Origin: Nyssa sinensis
Taxonomy: Eukaryota; Streptophyta; Magnoliopsida; Cornales; Nyssaceae
Length of the DNA: 64,000 nt
Reading direction: 5' to 3'
NCBI GenBank assembly: GCA_008638375.1
Contig: CM018049.1
Location: 1,474,001-1,538,000, forward strand
Shown: positions 23,224 to 34,466 of the stretch, one piece after another
How the letters are laid out: every line of letters begins with the position of its first letter
Position numbering within the stretch: the first letter of the stretch is position 1
Notes under the pieces: generated by a model
What the model was told of the DNA's origin: nothing
Seen by the model: the letters and a program-made list of their open reading frames with translations, nothing else
Database searches by the model: none
Made by a program: the position numbers and the translations under genes

Positions 23224-25008
23224 TCTTGAGCTAGCAGCCATTGTCTTTACCTTGAATATATGGAGGCATTACTTCTACAGAACCACGTGCGAGATATTCA
23301 CTGACCATAAGAGCCTCAAGTATCTGTTTACACAAAAGGAGCTCAATATGAGACAGCGTCATTAGTTAGAGTTGATAAAGGACTATGAGCTCAGCATTCA
23401 GTACCACCTAGGGAAGGCGAACGTGGTAGCTGACGCTCTTAGTAAGAAGTCATCAAGAAGCTTAGCTTGCCTGTTCACCACTCAGATAGAGATACTGAGA
23501 GACTTGGAGGATATGGAGATAGAGGTAGTTCTGCCCAGCTCTAAGGCATTGTGTGCCAACGTCACAAGTCAGTTTATCGATTGTGGACAGGATCAGAAAG
23601 TAATAGACTTAGGACGAGAAGCTGGCTAAGCTTCGTCAAGAGGCTGAGTCAAATATAGGCTCCGAGTTTTCAATGAGAGATGGGATGTTATGCTACCAGG
23701 GCAGAATCTGTGTACCCGATGTGCCAGAGCTGAGAAGGGAGATCCTTCAAGAGGTACACAGTTCGAGATTTGCCTTGCATCCAGGGAGCACCAAGATGTA
23801 TCACAATGTTAGAAGCACATATTGGTGGTCTGGGATAAAACATGACATAGCTGAGTACATAGCACGATGTGCCCAGTGCCAGCAAATCAAGGTAGAGCAT
23901 TAGAAGCCTAGAGGACTTCTACAGTCTCTACCTATACTTGAGTGGAAGTGGGAGCACATTACGATGGACTTTGTGTTAGGGTTGCCAACGACATCGAGAG
24001 AAAGTGATTCTATTTAGGTCATTGTTGACAGACTGACCAAGACAGCTCATTTCCTAGCAACGAATACGACACAGACCTTGGAGCGACTAGTAGAGTTGTA
24101 CATCAGAGAGATCGTTAGACTTCATGGAGTCCCGATATCGATCATATCTGATCGGGATCCACGATTTGTATCCAGTTTTTGGAGAGTACTACAGCGAGCT
24201 ATGGGCACAGAGCTGAGTCTTAGCACAGCGTATCATCCCGAGATTGACGAACAATCAAAAAGGATGATACAGACTTTAGAGGACTTGTTGCAATTTTGTG
24301 TCATAGACTTTAAAGGAAGTTGGGATGATCAGTTGCCGCTAGTAGAGTTCACTTACAATAATAGCTTCCAAGCTAGTATTGGTATGGCGCCATATGAAGC
24401 ATTGTACGGCAGGAAATGCCTATCACCCATGTACTGGACAAAGGTGGGAGAGAAGAAGCTTTATGGGTTAAAGATAGTGGAACAGACTACAGAGAAGATA
24501 CAACTGATTCGACAGCGTCTCTTAACGACTCAGAGCCGACAAAGGAACTATTCTAATGTTCACAGATGAGAGTTGGAGTTTACAGTAGGTGACTACGTGT
24601 TCTTGAAGGCATCAACCACGAAGGGTGTAGTGAGGTTTGGCAAGAGAGGAAAGCTAGGGCTGAGATACATTGGACCTTTCAAGATTATGGGAAGGGTCGG
24701 GCCAGTAGCCTACCAGTTTGCCTTGCCTTCAGACTTATCACATGTACACAGTGTGTTCCATGTTTCAATGTTGAGGAAGTGTGTACAGAGTGCAGATCAG
24801 GTTATCGAGCACGAGCCATTAGACGTCCAAGAGAATTTGAGTTACATAGAGCATCTAGTGCAGATTCTGGACCGATGAGATTAGGTTCTACGGAGCAAGA
24901 CTATTCCTTTAGTCAAAGTTTTATGGAAGAACCACTAAATAAAGGAAGCTACTTGGGAGCGAAAAGATGATAGTAGCTATACCTTTCACCCTAGTATGTA
25001 CTAAGTTT
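23224..25008 (+). pseudogene. gypsy-M pol, part 2: RNase H end, integrase, chromodomain-like tail
   Basis: RNase H continues with [29 protein letters not shown] and NVVADALSKK. Integrase has the HHCC zinc region (HPGSTKMYHNV, WWSGIKHDIAEY, CAQCQQIK at about 23778..23890) and the core with TMDFVLGLP, SDRDPRFVSSFW and YNNSFQASIGMAPYEALYG. The third catalytic position, expected E, is K (24258..24260). The C-terminal segment has GPFKIMGRVGPVAYQFALP and HSVFHVSMLRK. The tail at about 24880..24960 reads VLRSKTIPLVKVLWKNH, then EATWER, which resembles the type II chromodomain of Tekay/Del elements. Stops are present at 23902, 24015, 24567 and in the tail. Confidence 0.9.
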
Positions 25009-25013
25009 GGGGA

Positions 25014-25288
25014 TGTAAAACTTGAATTTGTTTTTGATTATATTTTTACTTGTATCAGATTTACAAGTTTTATACTTATCCTTCACAGCAGTGGATAGCT
25101 TCATTCAAATACATTTCAAAAGTTATCCTTATGTAACAGAATCCCTAGGATCAATGACTCCTACGCTTCATGCGACAATAACGGATAGGCTTCTCCAATC
25201 TCGGTGCCTTCCGTTTTAATTGGCATCAATCTCGGTGGCTTCGGTATTGGTGGCTTCAGAATCTATCATTTGAATATATTCTTCAACA
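25014..25288 (-). repeat. copia 3' LTR (275 bp)
   Basis: Plus-strand ends TGTAAAACTTG and ATTCTTCAACA. By eye it differs from the other LTR by four transitions and one single-base indel. Confidence 0.95.
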
Positions 25289-25716
25289 CGCCCCCGCAAT
25301 CCCATGGGAATTTTTTGAACATGGAGATTGGCCTTCAAAAGATGAAACCGTGCATTGCTTAAGGGTTTTGTAAGGATATCAGCGAGTTGGTCTTTTGAAG
25401 AGATAAAACATACTTGTAATTGCCGTTGGAGCACTAACTCACGAACATGATGAACATCAATCTCTATGTGCTTTGTGCGGGCGTGGAAAACTGGGTTAGC
25501 TGATAGGTACGTGGCCCCTATATTATCACACCATAGCTGTGGTGGGACAGATAAAACAACTCCTAGCTCAGTGAGCAAAGATTGGATCCATTGAACTTCA
25601 GCCGCAGCAGTGGAGACTGCCTTGTACTCAACTTCAGTACTACTTTTGGCCACGGTTTGCTGTTGTTTACAAGGACCAGCTGACAAGATTACATCCATGG
25701 AAGATACAGTAAGCAC
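25216..25716 (-). pseudogene. copia RNase H domain
   Basis: The minus strand carries [53 protein letters not shown] and [11 protein letters not shown], the classic C-terminal RNase H of plant copia elements. It is out of frame with the upstream RT because of a small indel near 25672 (after LVSWS). Upstream, the DADW motif (about 25755..25770) is in the RT frame. RNase H would remove the RNA strand during reverse transcription. Confidence 0.9.
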
Positions 25717-27577
25717 CTACTGATCGTCTATCATCTGGGTCAAATGCCCAGTCAGCATCGGAATATGCATGAATTGCATGCTATGATTGGTTGGAGAGAA
25801 ACAAGCGTTAAGAGATTGTATTTTTCAGATAGCGCAGGATTCGCTTAACTACAGCCCAATGAATATCTCGTGGAGAGTGCATAAATTTACTAACTTTATG
25901 AACAACATATGCAATATCAAGACGGGTGAAGCTTAAATATTGAAGACCACCTACCAAGCTTCGATAGAGGAGCCCATTTTCAAATTCAATTCCATCATAC
26001 TTGGAGAGTCGGCAGCTTGAGGCCATAGGAGTGGTGCATGGTTTGGCCTTGTCAAGTTCAGCACGCTTGAGTAGTTCCAGGACATACTTTCGCTGAGTTA
26101 AAAATAAGCCGTCTTTAGTTCTCAGAGCTTCAACACCAAGGAAATGAGAGAGATTGCCCAGTTCTTTGACAGGAAATTGAGTTGCAAGTGTAGTGATAAC
26201 TCGAGCAATTTCAGACTTGTCCGAACCGGTGATGATAATGTCATCAACATAGATGAGAAAGAACAAATGAACATTATCCTTGTGAAGCATGTAGAAGGAA
26301 GTATCGGCCTTGGATGCTTGAAAACCAATGGCAGTGAGCATATCTGTTAAGCGTGAGAACCAAGCCCGAGGTGCTTGACGTAGTCCGTAGAGACTTTTTC
26401 TCAATCTGTAGACGTAGGTTGGATAATCTGAATGTGTATATCCTGGAGGCTGACTCATATAGACATCTTCGTCAATTAATCCATGGAGAAATTCATTTTG
26501 AATATCGATCTGCTTGATACACCAATCATTGATAATTGCAATTGAAAGAACCATGCGAATTGTCACTGGCTTTACCACAGGGCTGAAAGTTTCATGGAAA
26601 TCAATTCCTTCATATTGGTGATAGCCTTTTGCAACAAGTCGGGCTTTGAACCGTTCAATACGTCCATCCGCATGGCGTTTGATACGGTAGACCCACTTGC
26701 AACCAATTATGTTGATGTCAGATTTTGAAGGCACAAGAATCAACGCTTGGTTGCGAACAAGGGCATCAAACTCCATATTCATGGCAGCTCTCCATTCTGG
26801 TATTTTGGCTGCTTCAGTATAGCACGTTGGTTCAGCTGGCATGGATGTGTGCTCAGCAAGGAGTGCCTTTGGTAAAGGATACCGAATATGATCGGTTGGA
26901 ACCGCTTTTGGCCTGAGAGAATTTGTTTTTGATCTGGTAATCATTTGCTGCGTGGAGTTGGATTCTATCGGGGTTGTAGTTGTAATATTTGTTGGTCCAA
27001 CAGCAGGATAGGATATATTATCCAGGTGAGGAGCTCCTTGATCACATGACGGAGAAGAATTGGATTGAGGTTCCAGCGGTACTGATTCAGATTCAATTGG
27101 GATTCAATGACGTGATTGAGAACCTGCACTTATGACAAGAGGAGCACACACAGGAGTTTGTAAATTGAGATTAGTTGGCAGAGAAATGTGAGGGGAAGTG
27201 ATGGGCTTTTGTGGGTTTTTCGGAGCAATGTATGGAAAGGTATGTTCGTCAAAGACAACATGTCGAGAGACAAATATTTTTCCTGTTGCTAGATCAAGAC
27301 ATTTGTAACCCTGATGACAAGGACTATAGCCAATAAAAATGCAAGTTTTTGATCTAAAGTCAACTTTGTGACGATTATACGGTCTTAAATTTGGCCAACA
27401 TGCACAACCAAAAACACACAAAAAATTATAATCAGGTCTTCTTTTGTAAACCATTTCAAAAGGGGACTTTTGTTTTAAAATTTTTGTTGGAAGATGATTG
27501 ATTATGTAAGTAGATGTTAAAAAAGCGTCTTCCCAATATTTTAAAGGTAGATTGGAATGAGCTAGAAGAGCAAGACC
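25717..27577 (-). pseudogene. copia pol: integrase C-terminus and reverse transcriptase
   Basis: Reading leftward from 27577, integrase resumes with LALLAHSNLPLKYWEDAF, INHLPTKILKQKSPFE and CVFGCACWPNLRPYN. A TGA at about 27105 where CGA is likely separates this from the RT frame (26944 to 25808, 378 codons). RT motifs are EWRAAMNMEFDAL, IGCKWVYRIKRHADG, RFKARLVAKGYHQ, FLHGLIDEDVYMSQPPGY, SLYGLRQAPRAWF, the catalytic box LIYVDDIIITGSD and ELGNLSHFLGVEA. The RT core is open throughout. Two further stops (near 25809 and 25780) lie between RT and RNase H. Confidence 0.92.
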
Positions 27578-27582
27578 CATTT

Positions 27583-30500
27583 TGTCACGACCCGAAACCC
27601 ACCCTATGCGAATCTCGTGTCGCGGGGCCGACCCGAAGGCCGTCCCTACTTTTTCCATTCCTGTATCATAGTACTTAATATGCAATGTACTAAAAATTTT
27701 AAACAATGAACAGCGGAAGCCTTTATCAATTACAGTAATCCAGCGGAAGTCTCTTTAAATAAATTAAACAGCGGAAGTCTATTAAATACATGACATAGTT
27801 CTACATAATTCAAAATGAGAACTAAAACGTAACCAGCACCCGGGGGTGGTGAATACATGGGAGAACTAACATAGACTGATACAGTGCTTCAAAATGTCCC
27901 CCTACGCTCTCAGACTCCTACTGGGGTCTTGCAGCGTCATCACCTGAAATGGGGGTAAGTGGGGTGGAATGAGCTATGAAGCTCAGCAAGTAAACCAGAT
28001 CTCCGACACTGGTATCAATGATTATGAGAACATGAATCCATAAATAAAAATATGATAGCCAATCATAAGAAAAGGAGATGCTGTGATAGCCAATAAGAAC
28101 AGTTGCCATGATGGCCAATAAATAGTGGGGTCACAATATACAATCAAGAGTAATGAATAAGCAGTGATAGGGTTTCTCAACAATAACCTGTCACAATAAA
28201 AGTACTGCCACAATAAATCGATTACAATCAAACCAATGAACAACGTAAGATAATCCATAAGAAACAGTAATCCATAAGGAACAGTAACCATTCAACAATA
28301 TATCCATAACAATAATCCAATGGAGATGCTCATAATCTGTAGTAGGGAATGGCAACCCCTCTGCGTAATTCGAGGCCCGGCATACCTCTCAGTTAAACTC
28401 ACATCTTTTGCCACACGTCCGTTCACGGACTAGTTTGTCACAGAAGCATCGGATGGATATTGTGACTGAGCACAATTCCAGCATTTATAAACATAGCATG
28501 ATCATTTGTGATTCCATAAGGAGTATGAAAATGGAATATCATATACACAGTAAAGCATAACAGTAAGCCTTTCAAGGCATGGTTCAATACAATAACAATA
28601 GTACAATAGTCAATCAATGTCCACAAGATAGAACAATATCGCATTGTGGATAACAATAACGTGAGGTACTTTCAAGAGTACTAGTTTGGCAGTAAAGAAT
28701 AAACTTGGCTTTAGAAACACCACATGGAAGAGAAAGTGATCCACTTACCTCTATCGTGATTTTAGATCAAGAATCCGTGAGTAAACCCTTGCCTTTCGAG
28801 TTCCCTATATATCAGTGAATACGTTTCAGAATAAATGTTATTCATCAAATTTTATACCTTTCTATCATAAGTATTTCAAATACTATTTTAGACTTTACCA
28901 TTGAGTCCGGAATGCCGAAGAAAGTCGGTTTAGGCTTTCGCGGAATTCCATTTGGACTTTCGTACTAAAAAGGGCAAAATAGTCATTTTGCACTTTTGCG
29001 GTATTTTATCCTTCGGGGTTCTGTCTCATAAAACGGACCCCACCATTGGACTTAGAACATCCGAGATAATAGGTTTTGACTATTCATTTGCCTTATTTGG
29101 ACTTCGTTTGACCCATTTTTGGATTAGGGGCATTATTGTAAAAATTAATATTTAATTAATTTTCTGTTTGGGCCTTAGTGTAATTTTTCAAAACATTTGG
29201 GGCCGGTTCATAAATTCCATAAGCTGCGGTCTGAACCAGTTGGTTCAGACCTAAAAACCCTAAACCGGTCCACCCTTGCCCTGAACCAAACGGTTCACTT
29301 CATTTGAAAAACCGGATTTCAATAACCCAATTCCCTATCCCTATCCATGGTTTGGATAACCCCAAACCCAATTCCAATTTACTATCCGTGTAACCAAATA
29401 AGCCCAATCCCATTTAATTTAAAGCCCAAAACGACACAGCTTAACTTACCCATTCATAACCGGTCGGGTCCCGACCCGGATCCAACCCGAACCCGTTTCT
29501 TTTAACCCGAATAAACCCATGACTTAACAGTCGTCTTCCCTGATATTCCGGTGAGAGGACATTAGGGTTCCGTCACCATCTCCGGTGACGGCAACCTAAA
29601 TCCGATGGTTTTCTTCCCCCATTTGAATGCCATTTTCTTCCTTTCTTCCCCACGACCTCATCCCTATCCTCCATTTCCTTCATACCCTTTCTAATCTCTT
29701 CGAATATAGAGATTAATAGCTCCGACTGGTTTTCCGGTGAGCTGTTTTTTTCTTATTTTTCACTCGGTTCTCAACTGTTTTGACCCTATTTTCATTCTAT
29801 TTAATTTCTGCATGTATAAGGATCATTCTTGGGTCATTTGAACAAGGTTTAATACATGAATTGACATATAGCCGATTATTCTATACCACCTGCAACTTAG
29901 TTTTTCTCTATGGTTTCTACACCATTTAACTTCATTCTTTTTGCAATAAATTCCATTTTCCATGCTTATTTAGACCCTACAATCATATCTAAGCTTCATG
30001 CTCTAAATTGTAAAAACAGAATTTAAAACTCTTACCTGGGTGTTCGGATTTAGCTCACTTTGATCCTCCAACCCTCTCTGTTTCTGCTTCAATCTTTCTC
30101 TCTTCTTCTCCCCTTCAGTTCCTGACCCTTCTTTTCTTCTCTAACCTCTCATCTCTCAAACCCGTATACATATATATGTATATACAAAACACCCACCGCC
30201 TCTTTTCTCTCTACCTTATCTCTCTCTCTCTCTCTCTCTTGCAGTCATCCTTGACTGCAGAGAATTGCCCCTTAAATCTCCTCCATCCACGTACCTCATA
30301 TCCATACATATATATATATACATGTATTACTTACACACACCCACCACCTTTATCAAGGTCGGTTGGTGGGTTTCCCAAACACACACAACACACAGTGATG
30401 CACACACACACACAGTGATGCACACACTGATATTTTCCCTTTTTTGTTTTCTTTTCCTTTTTATTTATTACACATATACATAAATACATGTATATCCATG

Positions 30501-30848
30501 TTATATATATATATATATATATATACATATCAATTATATACTTTTATACATGTATTTATAATCATATAAATACGTATAACGGTATTTCTAATCACGTATA
30601 CATACACTAATTTTAATCGAGCTATGTATCTATGTTCACGTATGCATGCATGGAAATACGTGCATGCACGCATTTCGATGCAATGCCCTGTGATGCTCGG
30701 GTGTCTCCCAGCCTTGATCATTTATTCCTATCATTCCAGTCATTCATTTCCATGAGAATATTAAGATATACATATCTTACCATTCAAGTTACATGTTTTA
30801 ACCGACCTACCTCGGTATACGTGACGTATCTCGGGTCGGGATATTACA
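27583..30848 (-). repeat. Solo LTR, 3266 bp, inserted in copia integrase
   Basis: TGTCACGACCCGAAACCC to GGGATATTACA on the plus strand, with perfect target duplications CATTT at 27578..27582 and 30849..30853. Integrase codons continue on both sides. It is a close relative of 19608..23218, sharing the ends, the cagcggaagtct repeats near 27710..27780 and the 'gtggtgaatacatggg' block near 27847. It is the innermost of three nested layers (gypsy-M, then copia, then this). A (TC)n tract lies near 30220 and a (TA)n tract near 30503. No coding region. Confidence 0.93.
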
Positions 30849-30853
30849 CATTT

Positions 30854-31533
30854 CTACAATTTGCCGATGTCGTCTTTCAACAGCTCCCATTTGCTCATGT
30901 GTGTGTGGACATGCTATCCGATGTTGAATCCCAATATGTTTAAAGAAAGTGTTCAGACGTCTGAATTCCTCTCCCCAGTCTGTTTGAATTGATTTTATGG
31001 TTGTATTAAATTGCCGTTCAACCATTTTTTGGAAGGAAATAAATATGGATTCAACATCAGATTTTGCTTTTAAAGGAAATAGCCAAATAAATTTGGTATG
31101 ATCGTCAAGAAAGCAAACATAGTAGCGAGATCCATAAATAGAATTTTCAGTACATGGACCCCAAACATCATAATATATCAAATCTAAAGGGTGGAAAGAT
31201 GTAAAATTAGATTGATAAAGAGGTTGATTATGGCTTTTCGCCATTTGACAATGTGGGCATACAACTTGTCTTTTATTTATAGCAACAAAAAGCTTATTTG
31301 AAACAAGAACATGCCTAACAATTGGATAGGATATATGGCCTAATCTTCGATGCCAATTTTCTGTAGAAAGACGAGCACCAAAATTGGCCTGGGCTGGATA
31401 ATGTTGAAAAGTCTGCGAGAAGAGGTAGAGACCATCTTGGACATAGCCTCTATGTTGGACGCTCCCCAAGTAATCCTTTACAACAAAATAGTTGCTATGA
31501 AATTCAAAAAAAACATTGTTATCTTTAGCAAAT
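30854..31533 (-). pseudogene. copia GAG-pre-integrase and integrase core
   Basis: Minus strand from 31533: KDNNVFFEFHSN, then the pre-integrase zinc region WHRRLGHISYPIVRHV and CPHCQMAKSHNQ. The rve core has catalytic D in LIYYDVWGP, D in IQTDWGEEF and E in GAVERRHRQIVE, so all three acidic residues are present. The frame is open over 220 codons and ends only where solo LTR 27583..30848 cuts in. A TAG at 31534..31536 separates it from protease. Confidence 0.92.
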
Positions 31534-31536
31534 TTC

Positions 31537-32773
31537 TAAACGAAAAGGAGATTTTTTGTAATAGAAGGTACAACTAGAATCTGGTTAAGAAGAAAAGATT
31601 TGGAAGGAGTGTTAAGATAAGAAGAACCAGTGTGAGTGATAGGCAAACCTGCGCCGTTTCCAATTTGAATTTGATCAGCACCCGTGTATTCATCAGACCG
31701 CAAGGAGAGAGTTTTAACATTCGCTGTCATGTGATGGGTGGCTCCCGAATCGGGATGCCAATCTTGACTTGTGCTGGAGGATGAAGAGGCATAGTTGGCT
31801 TGGGCAGGGCGCTGAATATTTGGTGGAATAAAATTGACATCAAATCGCCACCAGCATGTGTGCACCGTGTGTCCAGGTTTTTCACACAATTGGCAACAAC
31901 GATTGGAGTGGTTGTTAAAGGAAACGCGGCCAGAATTATTGGCACCGCGACCACGTCCATTAGAGCGCCCCTGTCCTCTATTATTGTTGGAGGAAAAAGT
32001 GCCACGACCACGACCAGTAGAAGAAGAGAAGGGCTGGCGAGTAGCAAGATTGGCTGCTGCAATTGGAAGGGAAAGGGCCTGTTGATTATGGTTGATTCTT
32101 GCTTCGACTGTGAGGAGAAGAGAGTATAAATCTTCAAGAGTTGTGGTGTCACGGGACGAAACCATTGTGACTAAAGAGTCATATTCCGAACCAAGTCCAA
32201 CAAGGACATAGGTAATGATATCATCAATGCTCATAGCTTGGCCAGCTATAGCAAGTTCATCAGTAAGCTTTTTGATAGACATAAAATACTCAGTGGCAGT
32301 AGAACTGCCTTTGTGGGCAGTGGACAGTTCAGAACAAACTTGGACTACTTTAGCATGAGATTGAGATGCGAAGCAGCTTTCAAGAGCAAGCCAAATTGCA
32401 CAGGAAGTTGTAGCTTGGTAAACCTGAGCAAGGACTTCCTCAGTGAGAGAAGAGTTAATAGCACTGAGAATTAAATTATCCTGCTTGGACCAGGCAGCAA
32501 ATTGAGGATTTGGAGAAGAGGTGCCGTTAGCATCTGTGATTGTTGTTGGTGGAGCATTGAGTGTGCCATCAACATATCCAAAAACTTCCTGACCTTTGAG
32601 ATATGGAAGCATTTGTGCTTTCCATATAGGATAGTTATTTCTGGTAAGCTTAGTAATATGGATAGTGGCTGAGGGATTGAAGGTGGGAAAAGGGTTTTGT
32701 GTTTGGAGATTGGATGTTTCGGAGGTAGGAGAAGATATATTGGAAGGTAATGAAGAAGGTGACGTTTGTCTGA
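31537..32773 (-). pseudogene. copia gag and aspartic protease
   Basis: The frame is open from about 32773, but the expected start codon is not an ATG; the first in-frame ATG is at 32612. Motifs are NNYPIWKAQ, MLPYLKGQEVFGYVDGT, CAIWLALESCFASQSHA, KKLTDELAIAGQAMSIDDII and LGSEYDSLVT. These are followed by a Gly/Arg/Asn-rich RNA-binding stretch, the zinc knuckle CQLCEKPGHTVHTC, and the protease active site DWHPDSGATHHMT. It ends at a TAG (31534..31536). Gag and protease would form and mature the particle. Confidence 0.92.
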
Positions 32774-32778
32774 TGGCT

Positions 32779-32791
32779 CAATCTGATACCC
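32779..32791 (-). other. copia primer binding site
   Basis: Reads GGGTATCAGATTG on the minus strand directly after the LTR end, a variant of the tRNA-iMet site. Confidence 0.75.
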
Positions 32792-33067
32792 TGTAAAACT
32801 TGAATTTGTTTTTGATTATATTTTTACTTGTATCAGATTTACAAGTTTTATACTTATCCTTTACAGCAGTGGATAGCTTCATTCAAATACATTTCAAAAG
32901 TTATCCTTATGCTAACAGAATCCCTAGGATCAATGACTCCTACGCTTCATGCGACAATAATGGATAGGCTTCTCCAATCTCGGTGCCTTCCGTTTTAATT
33001 GGCATCAATCTCGGTGGCTTCGGTATTGGTGGCTTCAGAATCTGTCATTTAAATATATTCTTCAACA
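32792..33067 (-). repeat. copia 5' LTR (276 bp)
   Basis: Same termini as 25014..25288, and adjacent to the PBS. Confidence 0.95.
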
Positions 33068-33084
33068 GGGGACAAACTAATTTT

Positions 33085-33097
33085 AAAGGGGAATGAA
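33085..33097 (+). other. Polypurine tract of gypsy-M
   Basis: AAAGGGGAATGAA immediately precedes the 3' LTR start TGTAATACCC at 33098. It lies 12 bp after the copia target duplication. Confidence 0.75.
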
Positions 33098-33732
33098 TGT
33101 AATACCCTGACCTGGGTTAGCACGTAAACTGAGGTAAGTCGGGTCGAGTAGTGTACTGTCAGTTGTAATCCGAGCTGTTTAAGCTCTATATCATGATATC
33201 ATATGTATTGTACGATTTTTGAATATAAATAGTGTCAAGTATACAGTCAATGTCGGGCGACGCCTGAGCAACCCAAAAACAAGCATCGTAATGCGTGCAT
33301 GTACTCTGATGCATGCATGCATATGTACGTATATATGTATAGGCCATGAAAAATGAGTGTATGTATATGTATCTAAAAACTAGTATATACATGTATATAT
33401 GAGCATATATATATGTATAAAATATGTATTATATATGTGTATATATATATAGGTATAAAAATACAAGTAAAAAGAAAGAAAAGAAATAAAGGAAAAAGGG
33501 GGAAGCTGCAAGTGCAGCTTGTGCAAGTGAGTGTGCTTGTGTGTGTCGGCTAGTGTGTGTAGTGTGTGTGTGTGTGTGTGTAATATAATATGTATATGTA
33601 TATATGTGTGTGTAAATATCCTAAACTAAATAAAAGAAAAAGAAAACAGAAATGTCAGTAAAAGTGGTCAACAAAGAGGGCTCGAGGGGTGTAAAACCGA
33701 GGGGGAAAGAGACTAGGGTGGTGGTATGATGA

Positions 33733-33764
<32 letters not shown>

Positions 33765-34466
33765 GGTGTGTGTGATGGATTGAAAAACAAAAAAGAAAAT
33801 CAAAGAAAGGCTAAATGTAGAAGCTATGGTGTTGGGAAGAATCAGAAGTCGAGCCAAGAAGGAAACAGAAGGAGAGGAAGTATACTGCACCAAGAAATAC
33901 AAAAAAATAAGTGAGTTGGTTTAGTTCTGTTTTTGAATTTTGAAGCATGAATGCTATATTTAACTAGAAGGTCTGAAAAAGCATGAAAAATAGAAAAAAT
34001 CACAAAAAGAATTAAAGAAAAAGGTCAAAAAATGAATGAGAACAAGACAGTTGCAGGTTTTAGGAATAAATTGGATTTCTAATATTTTATGTGTTAAACT
34101 TAAATTTAACAGTGGGAAATTATTGATATGAAGTGCAGAAAAAAATAGAATAAATTTAGAGTTGAAACAGTGGAGGGAAGGGCTTAAAATTGAGAAATTT
34201 CAATTGATTGGAGCTTTGGTTTCCCTCAATTTCATGAAGATTTGGTGAATTAAATTGAAAACAAATTATAGAAATGAAATCTACATGAAAAATAGAAGAA
34301 AACTATATTTAAAAAGGATTGAAATTCCACCGAAAATAGTTGGCCGTCGCCGGAGAAGGCGAAGGAATTTCATCGGAACCCTACCGAATTGTCGTGAGGA
34401 CGATGAATAGGGGTATCCTGATACGGCACCATTTGGTGCTTAAATAGAGCGATGCTGCATCGTTTT

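Larger units (their letters stand above)
25014..33067 (-). mobile_element. Ty1/copia element (Ale/Retrofit-like) inserted in gypsy-M
   Basis: Structurally complete on the minus strand: LTRs 25014..25288 and 32792..33067, PBS next to the right LTR, gag, protease, integrase, RT, RNase H and a purine-rich tract at 25289..25303. Perfect target duplications GGGGA occur at 25009..25013 and 33068..33072. Without the solo LTR at 27583..30848 it is about 4.8 kb, a usual size for short-LTR copia lineages such as Ale. The gene order (integrase before RT) is that of copia. A few stops and one frameshift inactivate it, far fewer than in the surrounding gypsy element. Confidence 0.95.
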
